Of a stretch of DNA of 61,463 nt, positions 52,581 to 60,033 are shown in pieces (the first letter of the stretch is position 1; the number at the start of each line of letters is the position of its first letter). The stretch lies in assembly GCA_046297495.1 (NCBI GenBank), contig JBKBIP010000033.1, forward strand, positions 1 through 61,463, read 5' to 3'. Position numbers and translations under genes: made by a program. Below the pieces are notes generated by a model. The model had not been told where the DNA came from and did no database searches. It saw only the letters and a program-made list of their open reading frames with translations. This DNA is from JBKBIP01 sp046297495 (GTDB taxonomy: Bacteria > Planctomycetota > Planctomycetia > Gemmatales > Gemmataceae).

Positions 52581-52894
52581 CGTGAGTCCTCCTTTGGGCT
52601 ATTATCGCTGGAGATCACACACCTGGCCAGTGCACAAGTCGATGCCGCTGCGACGCTTCGACCCCGGCGCAGGGAAAGGCCCACGTCCCCTCACGATCTC
52701 TTCGATGAGTGGCGCTGCCTTGGCATGCATGGGCGGGACACCCGGGCCACTCCATACGGTATCCAACCATCTCAACCTGCATGGATACCATCCCCAACGC
52801 TCCCCAGGAAGGAGATCCCCGGAACCGTTTCAGCTCAACAGAAAGCGGGCTGGGCCTCAGCCAGGGCACCAGGAAGGAGATCCCCGGAACCGTT
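52581..52894. other. Intergenic region, MgtC gene / glgC end
   Basis: A 314-bp gap on the minus strand between the glgC stop and the MgtC start. It contains the ribosome binding site AGGAGG for MgtC (about 52589-52594) and, at the glgC end, a 37-bp direct repeat (52804-52840 and 52869-52905). No promoter or riboswitch was recognised. Confidence 0.6.
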
Positions 52895-52905
52895 TCAGCT
52901 CAACA
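52804..52905. repeat. 37-bp direct repeat duplicating the glgC 3' end
   Basis: CCAGGAAGGAGATCCCCGGA followed by ACCGTTTCAGCTCAACA occurs at 52804-52840 and again at 52869-52905, with an offset of 65 bp. The second copy includes the last codons and stop of glgC (stop 52895-52897, minus strand). The first copy is thus a duplicate of the gene's tail and following bases. Confidence 0.9.
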
Positions 52906-54142
52906 TCGGGACCGCCTCCAGCGATTCCGCTTTGGCGATCACGACGACGCCATGATCCGTGATCGTGAAGCCGCGTTGCCGGTCGTGCTCCAGGTTGTAG
53001 CCAATCGTCGTGTGCGGCGGGATGGTGACGTATTTGTCGATAATGGCCCGGCGGATGTGACAATGCCGACCCACCTCGACGCCGTCGAGCAAGATCGATT
53101 CATCAATGACGGTGTAGCTGTTGACGCGTACTCCGGGCGATAAGATGCTGCGGCGGGCGCTGCCGCCGCTGATGATACATCCTTGACAAACCATGCTGTC
53201 TAGGGCTTCGCCGCGGCGGGCGTGCCCCCGCGGGCCGTCGTCGCTGAACACGAACTTGGGGGGGGGCAGCTGCGGCTGATAGGTGCGGATCGGCCAATCG
53301 TGATCGTACAGATTCAGCACCGGATCGACGCCCACCAAGTCCATGTTCGCTTGGTAATAGGCATCCAACGTGCCCACGTCGCGCCAGTAGGGGGTGTCCT
53401 TGCGGTTGCGGTCCACGAAGCGAAAGGCGACGACGCGGTGGGACCGAATCATCGTGGGAATGATGTTGTGGCCAAAGTCGTGATGGCTGTTCGGATCGGT
53501 GGCGTCCTCGCACAAGACGTCGAACAAGGGGCGCATGGTGAAGACGTAAATCCCCATCGATCCCAAGCAATGGTCGGGGGCGTCGGGCAAGGGGTCGGCG
53601 CGATGCGGTTTCTCCAGGAAGTTCAAGACGTGATCCTCGTCATCGACTGCCATGACGCCGAAGTGCCGGGATTCACGGACCGGCACCGGGATGCAACCAA
53701 TGGTCACATCCGCTTGCCGTTCGATGTGGGCGCGGAGCATGTCGCCGTAATCCATCTTGTAGATGTGGTCCCCGGCCAGCACCAGCAGATAGCGGGGTTT
53801 TTCCTTTTCGATGCTGTAGATGTTCTGATAAATGGCGTCGGCGGTGCCTCGGTACCAATGTTCATCAATGCGTTGCTGGGGGGGCAACACCTCGATGAAC
53901 TCCCCCAGCTCGCGGTTGAGAAAGCGCCAGCCTGCCGACAGGTGCCGATCCAGGCTGCGGGCCTTGTACTGCGTCAGGACCAGGATGCGGCGCAACCCGC
54001 TGTTAATGCAGTTCGACAAGGTGAAATCAATAATGCGATACAAACCGCCGAACGGAACGGCCGGTTTGGCTCGATCCCGCGTCAACGGTTCCAACCGCGT
54101 CCCCTTGCCTCCCGCCAAGATCATGGTCAAGACATCACGCAC
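52895..54142 (-). CDS. glgC: Glucose-1-phosphate adenylyltransferase
   Basis: A 415-residue ADP-glucose pyrophosphorylase, which makes ADP-glucose from ATP and glucose-1-phosphate, the first committed step of glycogen synthesis. MILAGGKGTRLEPLTRDRAK at the start is the nucleotide-binding signature, IIDFTLSNCINSGLRRILVL follows, then HWYRGTADAIYQN and LAGDHIYKMDYGDMLRAHIE. The sugar-phosphate region has DRNRKDTPYWRDVGTLDAYY, and the C-terminal left-handed beta helix has GCIISGGSARRSILSPGVRV and VTIPPHTTIGYNLEHD. GTG 54142 is chosen because CAGGAGG lies 9 bases upstream; this gives the usual length of about 415. The upstream frame (to 54466) overlaps the glycosyltransferase gene. Only 29 bp separate it from that gene, so they are cotranscribed. 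Confidence 0.96.
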   Translation of the reverse strand: MRDVLTMILAGGKGTRLEPLTRDRAKPAVPFGGLYRIIDFTLSNCINSGLRRILVLTQYKARSLDRHLSAGWRFLNRELGEFIEVLPPQQRIDEHWYRGTADAIYQNIYSIEKEKPRYLLVLAGDHIYKMDYGDMLRAHIERQADVTIGCIPVPVRESRHFGVMAVDDEDHVLNFLEKPHRADPLPDAPDHCLGSMGIYVFTMRPLFDVLCEDATDPNSHHDFGHNIIPTMIRSHRVVAFRFVDRNRKDTPYWRDVGTLDAYYQANMDLVGVDPVLNLYDHDWPIRTYQPQLPPPKFVFSDDGPRGHARRGEALDSMVCQGCIISGGSARRSILSPGVRVNSYTVIDESILLDGVEVGRHCHIRRAIIDKYVTIPPHTTIGYNLEHDRQRGFTITDHGVVVIAKAESLEAVPMLS

Positions 54143-54171
54143 CAGAAATTGCCTCCTGTCGTGCTTGCTAG

Positions 54172-55257
54172 TCAGGGGTGATCGTACAACTGAATCCAGC
54201 GTTCCATCAGCTCCGGCGGGCGGAAGTGTTCCTGGATATAGTGCCGGGCGGCGGCGCCGAGGCGAGCAGCTTCGTCGGGGTTTTCCAGCAGCCTGCGCGT
54301 CCAGCGGGCCAGCTCGGCCTTGTCTCCCGGCGTGAACAGCAAGCCCGTCGCGCCGTCCTGGACGTGCTCCATCAAGCCCGGCAGCCGGGACGCGATCACC
54401 GGCCGGCCGTGGGCCATCGCTTCCAGCAGCACATGCACGCCCGCTGGCTTGTGACTCGGCACCCACACGACATCCGCCGCTGCCAGCAAAACATCGATCC
54501 GCGGCTGTTCCCCCAGGAAATGAATGCGGTCGGCGGCCTGGATGTCATGGCAAAAACGCTCCAGGCGCGGTCGATCACTTCCTGCGCCGACCATGAGCAA
54601 GTGCAATTCCGAGAACAGATACTTCAAAATATCCAGTGACCAAACGGCATCGAGAAAGCCCTTGTGCGGCTCCAACGGTCCCACGCACACGACCCGGCGC
54701 ATCCCCGCCGCCAGCCACGGGGCGGCGGCGCTCGCGGGCGGCGCGTCGTCCTGGTCCGCTGACGCCAGCAACGGGGACAGCACGGTGATCTTCGCCGCTG
54801 GCACTCCGACCCGCTGCCAAGCCACCGCTTCCTGGGGGCTATAAACCGTCACACCATCCGCTTGCCGGATCAGCCAGCGTTCCAGGCGGGTCAGTTGGCG
54901 CGGAGAGCCGAGCACCATGCCGCGGCCGTGAACGAGCCAACGGCCTTGTTTCTTGCCCACGGCGCCGCGCAGCCGCCACAACGCAGGCAAGTCCCAGACA
55001 TGAAGCACATCCGGTTGAAACCCACGCAGCAAGCGCCGCAAACGCGTCAAGCCCGGCAGGTCGATGATCCGGCCCTTGCTGACCGTCTCGATGGCGACAC
55101 CCGCCGCGCGGGCCGCGTCCCCCAGCAGACCGTCGCGGCCCAGCAGACCGATGCGCGCCTCGAATCCTTCGCGCGGCAGCGCCGCTGCCAGCCGTGCCAC
55201 CTGACAGGCAATGCCGCTCGGCCGAAGACTGGAAATAAGATGCAGAATCTTGTTCAC
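54172..55257 (-). CDS. Family-4 glycosyltransferase
   Basis: A 361-residue GT-B fold glycosyltransferase of family 4. The N-terminal nucleotide-free half has LHLISSLRPSGIACQVARLA, with a Gly-rich start; the C-terminal half has VCVGPLEPHKGFLDAVWSLD (about 192-211), LMVGAGSDRPRLERF and the sugar-nucleotide motif VHVLLEAMAHGRPVIASRLP (about 278-298; E-x7-E type). GTG 55257 starts the gene. It probably uses a nucleotide-activated sugar in exopolysaccharide or glycogen-related synthesis; the link with glgC, 29 bp downstream, favours the latter but does not prove it. A palindromic element lies between it and the next gene upstream (55357-55468). Confidence 0.88.
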   Translation of the reverse strand: MNKILHLISSLRPSGIACQVARLAAALPREGFEARIGLLGRDGLLGDAARAAGVAIETVSKGRIIDLPGLTRLRRLLRGFQPDVLHVWDLPALWRLRGAVGKKQGRWLVHGRGMVLGSPRQLTRLERWLIRQADGVTVYSPQEAVAWQRVGVPAAKITVLSPLLASADQDDAPPASAAAPWLAAGMRRVVCVGPLEPHKGFLDAVWSLDILKYLFSELHLLMVGAGSDRPRLERFCHDIQAADRIHFLGEQPRIDVLLAAADVVWVPSHKPAGVHVLLEAMAHGRPVIASRLPGLMEHVQDGATGLLFTPGDKAELARWTRRLLENPDEAARLGAAARHYIQEHFRPPELMERWIQLYDHP

Positions 55258-55356
55258 GGACCCATTTCACTGGCAAATTGTTCCAGAAACCGAGACGCCT
55301 GGGGTAGGATGTCGAATCCCGCCACAATGCTGGACAAGGGGGCATCCGACCTCCCG

Positions 55357-55468
55357 CTGTCGATGGTGTATTACTCCGGCAGGAAAGATGCTACCGAGCA
55401 CGCAGCGCGAGCCAGTGCGGCACTCGCGCTGCGTGCTCCTGTGATTTTCTTTCCTGTCGATGGTGTAT
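55357..55468. repeat. Inverted repeat flanked by 15-bp direct repeats
   Basis: The outer CTGTCGATGGTGTAT occurs at 55357-55371 and again at 55454-55468. Between them is a palindrome with arms GAGCACGCAGCGCGAG and CTCGCGCTGCGTGCTC around an 11-base loop, plus an outer CAGGAAAGA / TTCTTTCCTG pair. The outer bases look like a target duplication, so it may be a small mobile (MITE-like) element. It lies in the 360-bp gap 55258-55617 between the GT4 and D-threonine-aldolase-type genes; nothing else is visible there. Confidence 0.8.
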
Positions 55469-55617
55469 AGATCGTAACCGCTGAGAACAGAGGATGCCAG
55501 CGTGAATGACTGGGAAAATCGGGGGAGATGAGGAGGTGAGGGAGAAGGCGATAGGGCAGAATCCAAAGAAAAATCGGCCCGCCTCATCCCCTCACCCACT
55601 CGCCGCCGCTGCTGCTG

Positions 55618-56736
55618 TCAGATGGTCAACATCCGGTCACGAGCGAGGATGTCCCAGCGGTCCACCACCTGGTTCTTGTCAATGACATAGGCGAAGCGGT
55701 GCATGGCGCAGGTAGGGCAGATGTGCGTCGGAATGGCATAGACCACGTCGCCGGGGGCGAATTGCTCGGCGGCGGGGGTTTCGATGACCAGGTGTTCCTC
55801 GTTCTGCAAGATCGCCTGATAATCCGGCACGTTGAGCAGGATGCCGCGTTTGCCGGCGGGGGGATCGCTGGCCATCGCCTTGTAGCCGAGGTCAAGCGTC
55901 AGGCGGCTGGGAGTGGGCCGGCTGATGACGCGGGTGAGCAGCAAAGCCGCTGGCTCGAAGCCGGTGATGTCGGGGAAATGGCTGCCGTAGCCATGATCGT
56001 GCAGCACGCAGGTTCCCGGCGACAGCTCCGCTCCCGGTAGCTCCAAGCGGGCGTAGATGGGGAAAGTCGGTGTGCCGCCGAGCACCAAGCGCGGCACGGG
56101 CAGCCCCTTGGCTTCGAGCTGGGAGCGCAGGGCCAACACCGGCTCCAGCTGCCCTCGTACCGCCGCTTGCCGCTCGGCTAGGTTCTCTTGATGATTGTGA
56201 CCGTCGTATATCTGCAACCCGCCGGGCCGCAAGCCGGGCAAGCGGTCGATCATCTCGTACAACTTCACCGCTTCCGAGCCGGCGGCGATGCCGGTGCGGT
56301 GCTGGCCGGTGTCCATGTCGAGCAGCACCGCCACTTCTTGACTATGCCGACTCAGGGCATCGGAGAGCGCTTGCAGCGACACGGGATGATCTGCCGTGAC
56401 ACTGAATCGACAGCCGGGAAATTTTTGAACCAATTGAGCCAGGCGCTCGCAGTTCGGCCCCACCAGAGGATACGCCAAGAGCACATCCGCCGCGCCGACG
56501 CCGGCCAGCATCTCGGCTTCGGCCAGCGTGGCGCACTTGTGCTTGGTGATGCCCAGGTTCATTTCCATGCGCGCGATCTCACGCGTCTTGTGCGTCTTGA
56601 CGTGGGGCCGCAGCCGGTCGGCAGTGCCGGCGATTTGCAACATCCGTTGCAAATTGTGCAGGATCAGCTCGCGGTAAAACAGCAAGCCGGGACTGAGCAC
56701 CGCCGACGGATCGCGGAGAGGATAAATCGGGTTCAT
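55618..56736 (-). CDS. D-threonine aldolase/alanine-racemase-fold PLP enzyme
   Basis: A 372-residue enzyme of the fold-type III D-threonine aldolase/D-serine dehydratase group. LRPHVKTHKTREIARMEMNL (about 44-63) holds the PLP lysine in HVKTHK. AVLLDMDTGQHRTGIAAGSE is the cofactor-binding strand. YDGHNHQENLAERQAAVRGQ (about 180-199) and LVLGGTPTFPIYARLELPGA close the barrel. YAIPTHICPTCAMHRFAYVI (about 335-354) supplies the His/Cys metal site of the group. It cleaves or dehydrates a D-beta-hydroxy amino acid; the substrate is uncertain. ATG 56736 follows AAGGACACC. No neighbouring gene sharpens the role. Confidence 0.88.
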   Translation of the reverse strand: MNPIYPLRDPSAVLSPGLLFYRELILHNLQRMLQIAGTADRLRPHVKTHKTREIARMEMNLGITKHKCATLAEAEMLAGVGAADVLLAYPLVGPNCERLAQLVQKFPGCRFSVTADHPVSLQALSDALSRHSQEVAVLLDMDTGQHRTGIAAGSEAVKLYEMIDRLPGLRPGGLQIYDGHNHQENLAERQAAVRGQLEPVLALRSQLEAKGLPVPRLVLGGTPTFPIYARLELPGAELSPGTCVLHDHGYGSHFPDITGFEPAALLLTRVISRPTPSRLTLDLGYKAMASDPPAGKRGILLNVPDYQAILQNEEHLVIETPAAEQFAPGDVVYAIPTHICPTCAMHRFAYVIDKNQVVDRWDILARDRMLTI

Positions 56737-56905
56737 GGCAAAGGTGTCCTTAGCTCGGATGGAACGCTTTGGCGAAGCGTCACGAAACCAATCATTGCCT
56801 GTGATTATCCCCCCGAACTAGCACCAACGCCAGCATGGATTTTCCAATTGTTCCCCAAGCCCCTCTTCTGTTTTCTCAGCGGGACACGCGCACTTTAAGC
56901 CACCT

Positions 56906-58042
56906 TCACTCCATCACCACCAAATTATCCCGATGCACCACTTCCTCATACGGCACCATGCCCAGAACGGCGGCGATTTGTTCGGTGCGCAGGCCCATGA
57001 TCTTGGCGATGTCCGTCGAGGGATAATTCGTCAGACCGCGGGCGAACTCGTGGCCGGTGGGGTCGCACAGGGCCACCACGTCTCCCTTGCCGAATGAGCC
57101 ACTGACGCGCGTGATGCCAATGGGAAGCAAGCTGCGCCCCTGGGTCCGCACGGCGCGGGCCGCCCCGTCATCGACCCGCAGCGTGCCGCGTGGTCGGGCC
57201 GTGTAACCGAGCCAGCGCTTCCAGGCCGGCATCGTGACACCATGCGGTAAAAACAGCGTTCCCACCGGCTCCGCCGCGCAGATGGCGTCGAGAATCCCTG
57301 GCCGGGAGCCGTTGGCGATGATAACCGATTCGCCGGCGGCGGTGGCCAGGCGGGCGGCCTTCAACTTGCTCAACATGCCGCCGGTCCCCAGCGTGCTGCG
57401 ACTGGTGCCGGCCATGTCGAGAATGTGCTGATCCAGGTGCGGCACCGTCGTCAGCAGCTCGGCGGTGGGATCGGCGCGCGGATCGGCGCTATACAGGCCA
57501 TCGACCACGCTGAGAATCACCAGCAACGGCGCTTGCAGCAAGTTCGTCACCATCGCCGCCAAGTGGTCGTTGTCGCCGAAACGAATCTCGGACACGCTGA
57601 TGGTGTCATTCTCATTGATAATGGGCAGACAGCCCCACTCGAACAGCGTCACGATGGTATTGCGGGCGTTGAGGTAACGCTGGCGGTTGTCGAAATCGCT
57701 GGCCGTCAACAATATCTGGGCCGTCGGGATGCCGTGCTGGCTCAGGCAATCCTCATAGGCGCGCATGAGAAAGCATTGACCGATGGCGGCACAGGCTTGT
57801 AGATGGCGCAGGTCCGTGGGCCGGCGTGGCAACCCCATCCGCCCCACCCCCGCTCCCACGGCCCCGGAGCTGACCAACACCACGCGCCGCCCCTGTCGCC
57901 GCAGCCGCCAAATCTGCTCCGCCAACGACCGCACGCGCTCGGCGTCAAGCGTGCCATCGCTACCCGTCAAGACATTGGTCCCCACCTTGACGACCAGAGT
58001 GTGCGCTAACGCGATGACTTCTTGACGAACGGGGTCTAGCAT
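56906..58042 (-). CDS. proB: Glutamate 5-kinase with PUA domain
   Basis: A 378-residue glutamate 5-kinase, which phosphorylates glutamate in the first step of proline synthesis. HTLVVKVGTNVLTGSDG (about 15-31) is the kinase start; LVSSGAVGAGVGRMGL holds the catalytic loop, and CLPIINENDTISVSEIRFGD (about 150-169) the substrate and ATP site. GTGGMLSKLKAARLATAAGE (about 222-241) is the conserved loop before the C-terminal PUA domain (about 285-360; RGTLRVDDGAARAVRTQGRS). ATG 58042 gives the family's usual length; ATG 58078 adds 12 residues, and neither has a strong site. The partner proA is not in the window. Confidence 0.94.
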   Translation of the reverse strand: MLDPVRQEVIALAHTLVVKVGTNVLTGSDGTLDAERVRSLAEQIWRLRRQGRRVVLVSSGAVGAGVGRMGLPRRPTDLRHLQACAAIGQCFLMRAYEDCLSQHGIPTAQILLTASDFDNRQRYLNARNTIVTLFEWGCLPIINENDTISVSEIRFGDNDHLAAMVTNLLQAPLLVILSVVDGLYSADPRADPTAELLTTVPHLDQHILDMAGTSRSTLGTGGMLSKLKAARLATAAGESVIIANGSRPGILDAICAAEPVGTLFLPHGVTMPAWKRWLGYTARPRGTLRVDDGAARAVRTQGRSLLPIGITRVSGSFGKGDVVALCDPTGHEFARGLTNYPSTDIAKIMGLRTEQIAAVLGMVPYEEVVHRDNLVVME

Positions 58043-58139
58043 GGGGAGAGACTCGGCGGAGGGAAATAACAAAGTCATGAACGAATCGTATCATTCCTTA
58101 TGGTTTTTTGCTCCGAACCGAACGGAGCCTGGGTTCCAC

Positions 58140-58167
58140 GGTTCGCGCGCGTCTGCGTGCGCGAACC
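58140..58167. repeat. Inverted repeat, GGTTCGCGC family
   Basis: GGTTCGCGC and GCGCGAACC arms (28 bp overall) upstream of proB. The same core arms occur in the repeat at 39683-39728, where the outer arms (GATTCAGC) also match; here the right side continues as CGCTGAAG. Confidence 0.75.
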
Positions 58168-58335
58168 GCTGAAGCCACAAATTCCGAACGAAGGGGATTA
58201 TATCAAGAAAATTGGGAGCGGCGCGTGACGCGCCCGCGGCTGGCCCGCTAAACGAGGATAACTATTACGGTTTTCTCCGCGACATTCGGGGGCTGGAAAA
58301 AGACCCGCGAACCGGATCTAATAGCGACAGGAGAA

Positions 58336-58353
58336 GTTCGAGAGTTCTCGAAC
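58336..58353. repeat. Short perfect palindrome, GTTCGAGA-GT-TCTCGAAC
   Basis: Eight-base arms with a two-base centre, flanked by imperfect GGAGA/TCTCC. It lies in the CpaB/proB intergenic region. It may be a regulator site or a hairpin; no gene starts immediately next to it. Confidence 0.7.
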
Positions 58354-58455
58354 CTCTCCGGCTTCATTTAATTGACAAAAGACTGACATTCAATAAAAGG
58401 GGTGGGATGAAATAAACCAATGAAAAGCATGAACCTGCCAAAACGGCAGCCCCGC

Positions 58456-59097
58456 CTACCCCACGATCTGAATCGTCAATATTCCCGTCTGCTCCGCTTC
58501 GCGCAGCTTACTTTCCTGTTCCGGCGTCGCTTCCAGGGTGATCGCCACCAGCACTTTGTCATGGGGGGTGTCCGGTTGCAGCGGCAGCTCCTCGATGGCC
58601 AGTATCTTTCGGTTATCCAGGAGACGTTGGATGGTGGCGGAGGAGCCGGCTTGGACGATGTGCAGCACATCCACCCGCGCCGCCGACAGCTTGGCGAGCG
58701 CCGGTTTTTCGACTGCCACGCGAATGACCACGGCACGATGCCCCGGCGCGATCCGGAACACGCGCTGGGCGCTCAGGTCGGCGGTGCGTATCGGCTGACC
58801 CGCGGGCAAATCCTTGGCGGCGTACTTGTCCTTGAGCTGGTCCCATGCTGTCACTACTTGGGCCGGCGCCGCCGACTTGGCGACCGGCTTTTTCTCGAAG
58901 TGCCGCTCCGGCTCGGTGATCCGCTCGCCCAAGGGAATGTCCTGGATCGGGACGAGCACTTCGATCATTGCCGCATCCGGCGCCGGCGTGGCCGCCGACC
59001 GCGACGCCCGCCAAGCCGACATCAACCCCATCATTGCCGCCACCGCGACGAAAATCACCCCACTGGCCACGATCAGGACAAGATTACTACCTCTCAT
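58456..59097 (-). CDS. CpaB/RcpC-like Flp pilus assembly protein with SAF domain
   Basis: A 213-residue protein with one N-terminal membrane helix (LVLIVASGVIFVAVAAMMGL) and a SAF/CpaB domain: MIEVLVPIQDIPLGERITEP (about 42-61), the family's pilus-assembly strand block, then DLPAGQPIRTADL and RVFRIAPGHRAVVIRVAVEK. Family members sit at the inner membrane of Flp/Tad pili and shape the outer membrane pore; here no pilin, CpaA, RcpA or ATPase gene is close, so it is an orphan. ATG 59097 follows AAGGATTGACTC. The C-terminal part (about 130-213) is unique to it and of unknown role. Confidence 0.85.
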   Translation of the reverse strand: MRGSNLVLIVASGVIFVAVAAMMGLMSAWRASRSAATPAPDAAMIEVLVPIQDIPLGERITEPERHFEKKPVAKSAAPAQVVTAWDQLKDKYAAKDLPAGQPIRTADLSAQRVFRIAPGHRAVVIRVAVEKPALAKLSAARVDVLHIVQAGSSATIQRLLDNRKILAIEELPLQPDTPHDKVLVAITLEATPEQESKLREAEQTGILTIQIVG

Positions 59098-59196
59098 GAG
59101 TCAATCCTTTTGTCAATAAGTAACACGAGAGATTGAATGGATGTGCCGCGGAATTATTGTACCTGTTAGAAAGATTTATGCTATCCCTATCCGGTG

Positions 59197-59964
59197 TCAG
59201 CTTTTGGCGCGGGCGCGGCGTGCGATGAGAGCGGCGACGTAGCCTCCTTTGAAGCCGCTGTCGATGTTGACCACGACGACATTGGCCGAGCAGCTGTTCA
59301 GCATGGTCAGCAGCGGCGCCACCCCCTGGAAGGCGGCGCCGTAGCCGACGCTGGTCGGCACGGCAATGACCGGACAATCGACCAGGCCGCCGACGACGCT
59401 GGGCAAGGCGCCGTCCATGCCGGCCACCACGACGATGACATCGGCCTCGGCCAAGCGTTCACGATGGCGCAGCAGACGATGAATGCCCGCCACGCCGACA
59501 TCCGCCACCAAGGACGTGTCGCAGCCCAAGGCCTGGCTGGTGACGACCGCTTCCTGGGCCACCGGCAAGTCACTGGTCCCCGCCGTGAGGACCATGACCC
59601 GCCCCTGAGTCACCCGCTCGTCACTGATCGGCAGCCAAAACGTCCGCGCCAGCCGGTCTTGCTGAGCGTGCGGGAAGTGCTGGGACAGGTACTCCGCTTG
59701 CTCGGCGTTGACGCGGGTGGCCAGGCAATCCTGCCCCGCCGCGACTAGCTGCCGCACCACGCCGCCGACCCATTCGCAGGTCTTGCCTTCGCAGAAGATC
59801 ACTTCGGGAAAACCGCAGCGCTGTTTGCGGTGCAGATCGACATGAGCGTACCCCAGCTCAGCCACCGTCGGCGGATCGAGTTTTTGCACCGCCGCCTCGA
59901 CGCTGAGCTGGCCGGTTTGGACTTGTTCCAAGAGTTTACGGATATCGTGAGGCTGCATTGTCAT
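59197..59964 (-). CDS. larB: Nickel-pincer cofactor biosynthesis protein LarB
   Basis: A 255-residue LarB, which carboxylates nicotinic-acid adenine dinucleotide as the first step toward the nickel-pincer cofactor of lactate racemase-type enzymes. The N-terminal helical part has LLEQVQTGQLSVEAAVQKLD, and RKQRCGFPEVIFCEGKTCEW follows. The C-terminal AIR-carboxylase-like part has VMVLTAGTSDLPVAQEAVVT and VADVGVAGIHRLLRHRERLA with VVVAGMDGALPSVVGGLVDC and VPTSVGYGAAFQGVAPLL. ATG 59964 gives the usual family start; the frame reaches 60003 and includes ATG 59958, and none of the starts has a clear site. LarC and LarE are not present in the window, so the cofactor pathway must be completed elsewhere. 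Confidence 0.93.
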   Translation of the reverse strand: MTMQPHDIRKLLEQVQTGQLSVEAAVQKLDPPTVAELGYAHVDLHRKQRCGFPEVIFCEGKTCEWVGGVVRQLVAAGQDCLATRVNAEQAEYLSQHFPHAQQDRLARTFWLPISDERVTQGRVMVLTAGTSDLPVAQEAVVTSQALGCDTSLVADVGVAGIHRLLRHRERLAEADVIVVVAGMDGALPSVVGGLVDCPVIAVPTSVGYGAAFQGVAPLLTMLNSCSANVVVVNIDSGFKGGYVAALIARRARAKS

Positions 59965-60033
59965 CTCGCTTTGGGTTGGTGCTTCATTGCCTGGAAGGGT
60001 CATTTTAGAGACTTATTCGACAATGGATGCTGT

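Larger units (their letters stand above)
58043..58455. other. Intergenic region between proB and the CpaB-like gene
   Basis: A 413-bp stretch. It holds the inverted repeat 58140-58167, the palindrome 58336-58353 and an open frame (58212-58415) on the plus strand with no domain character and no ribosome binding site. No promoter was recognised. Confidence 0.55.

Noticed and set aside
58212..58415. 67-codon plus-strand frame in the proB/CpaB gap
   Set aside because: No ribosome binding site, no domain, and Arg/Leu-rich random-looking translation; left as intergenic.
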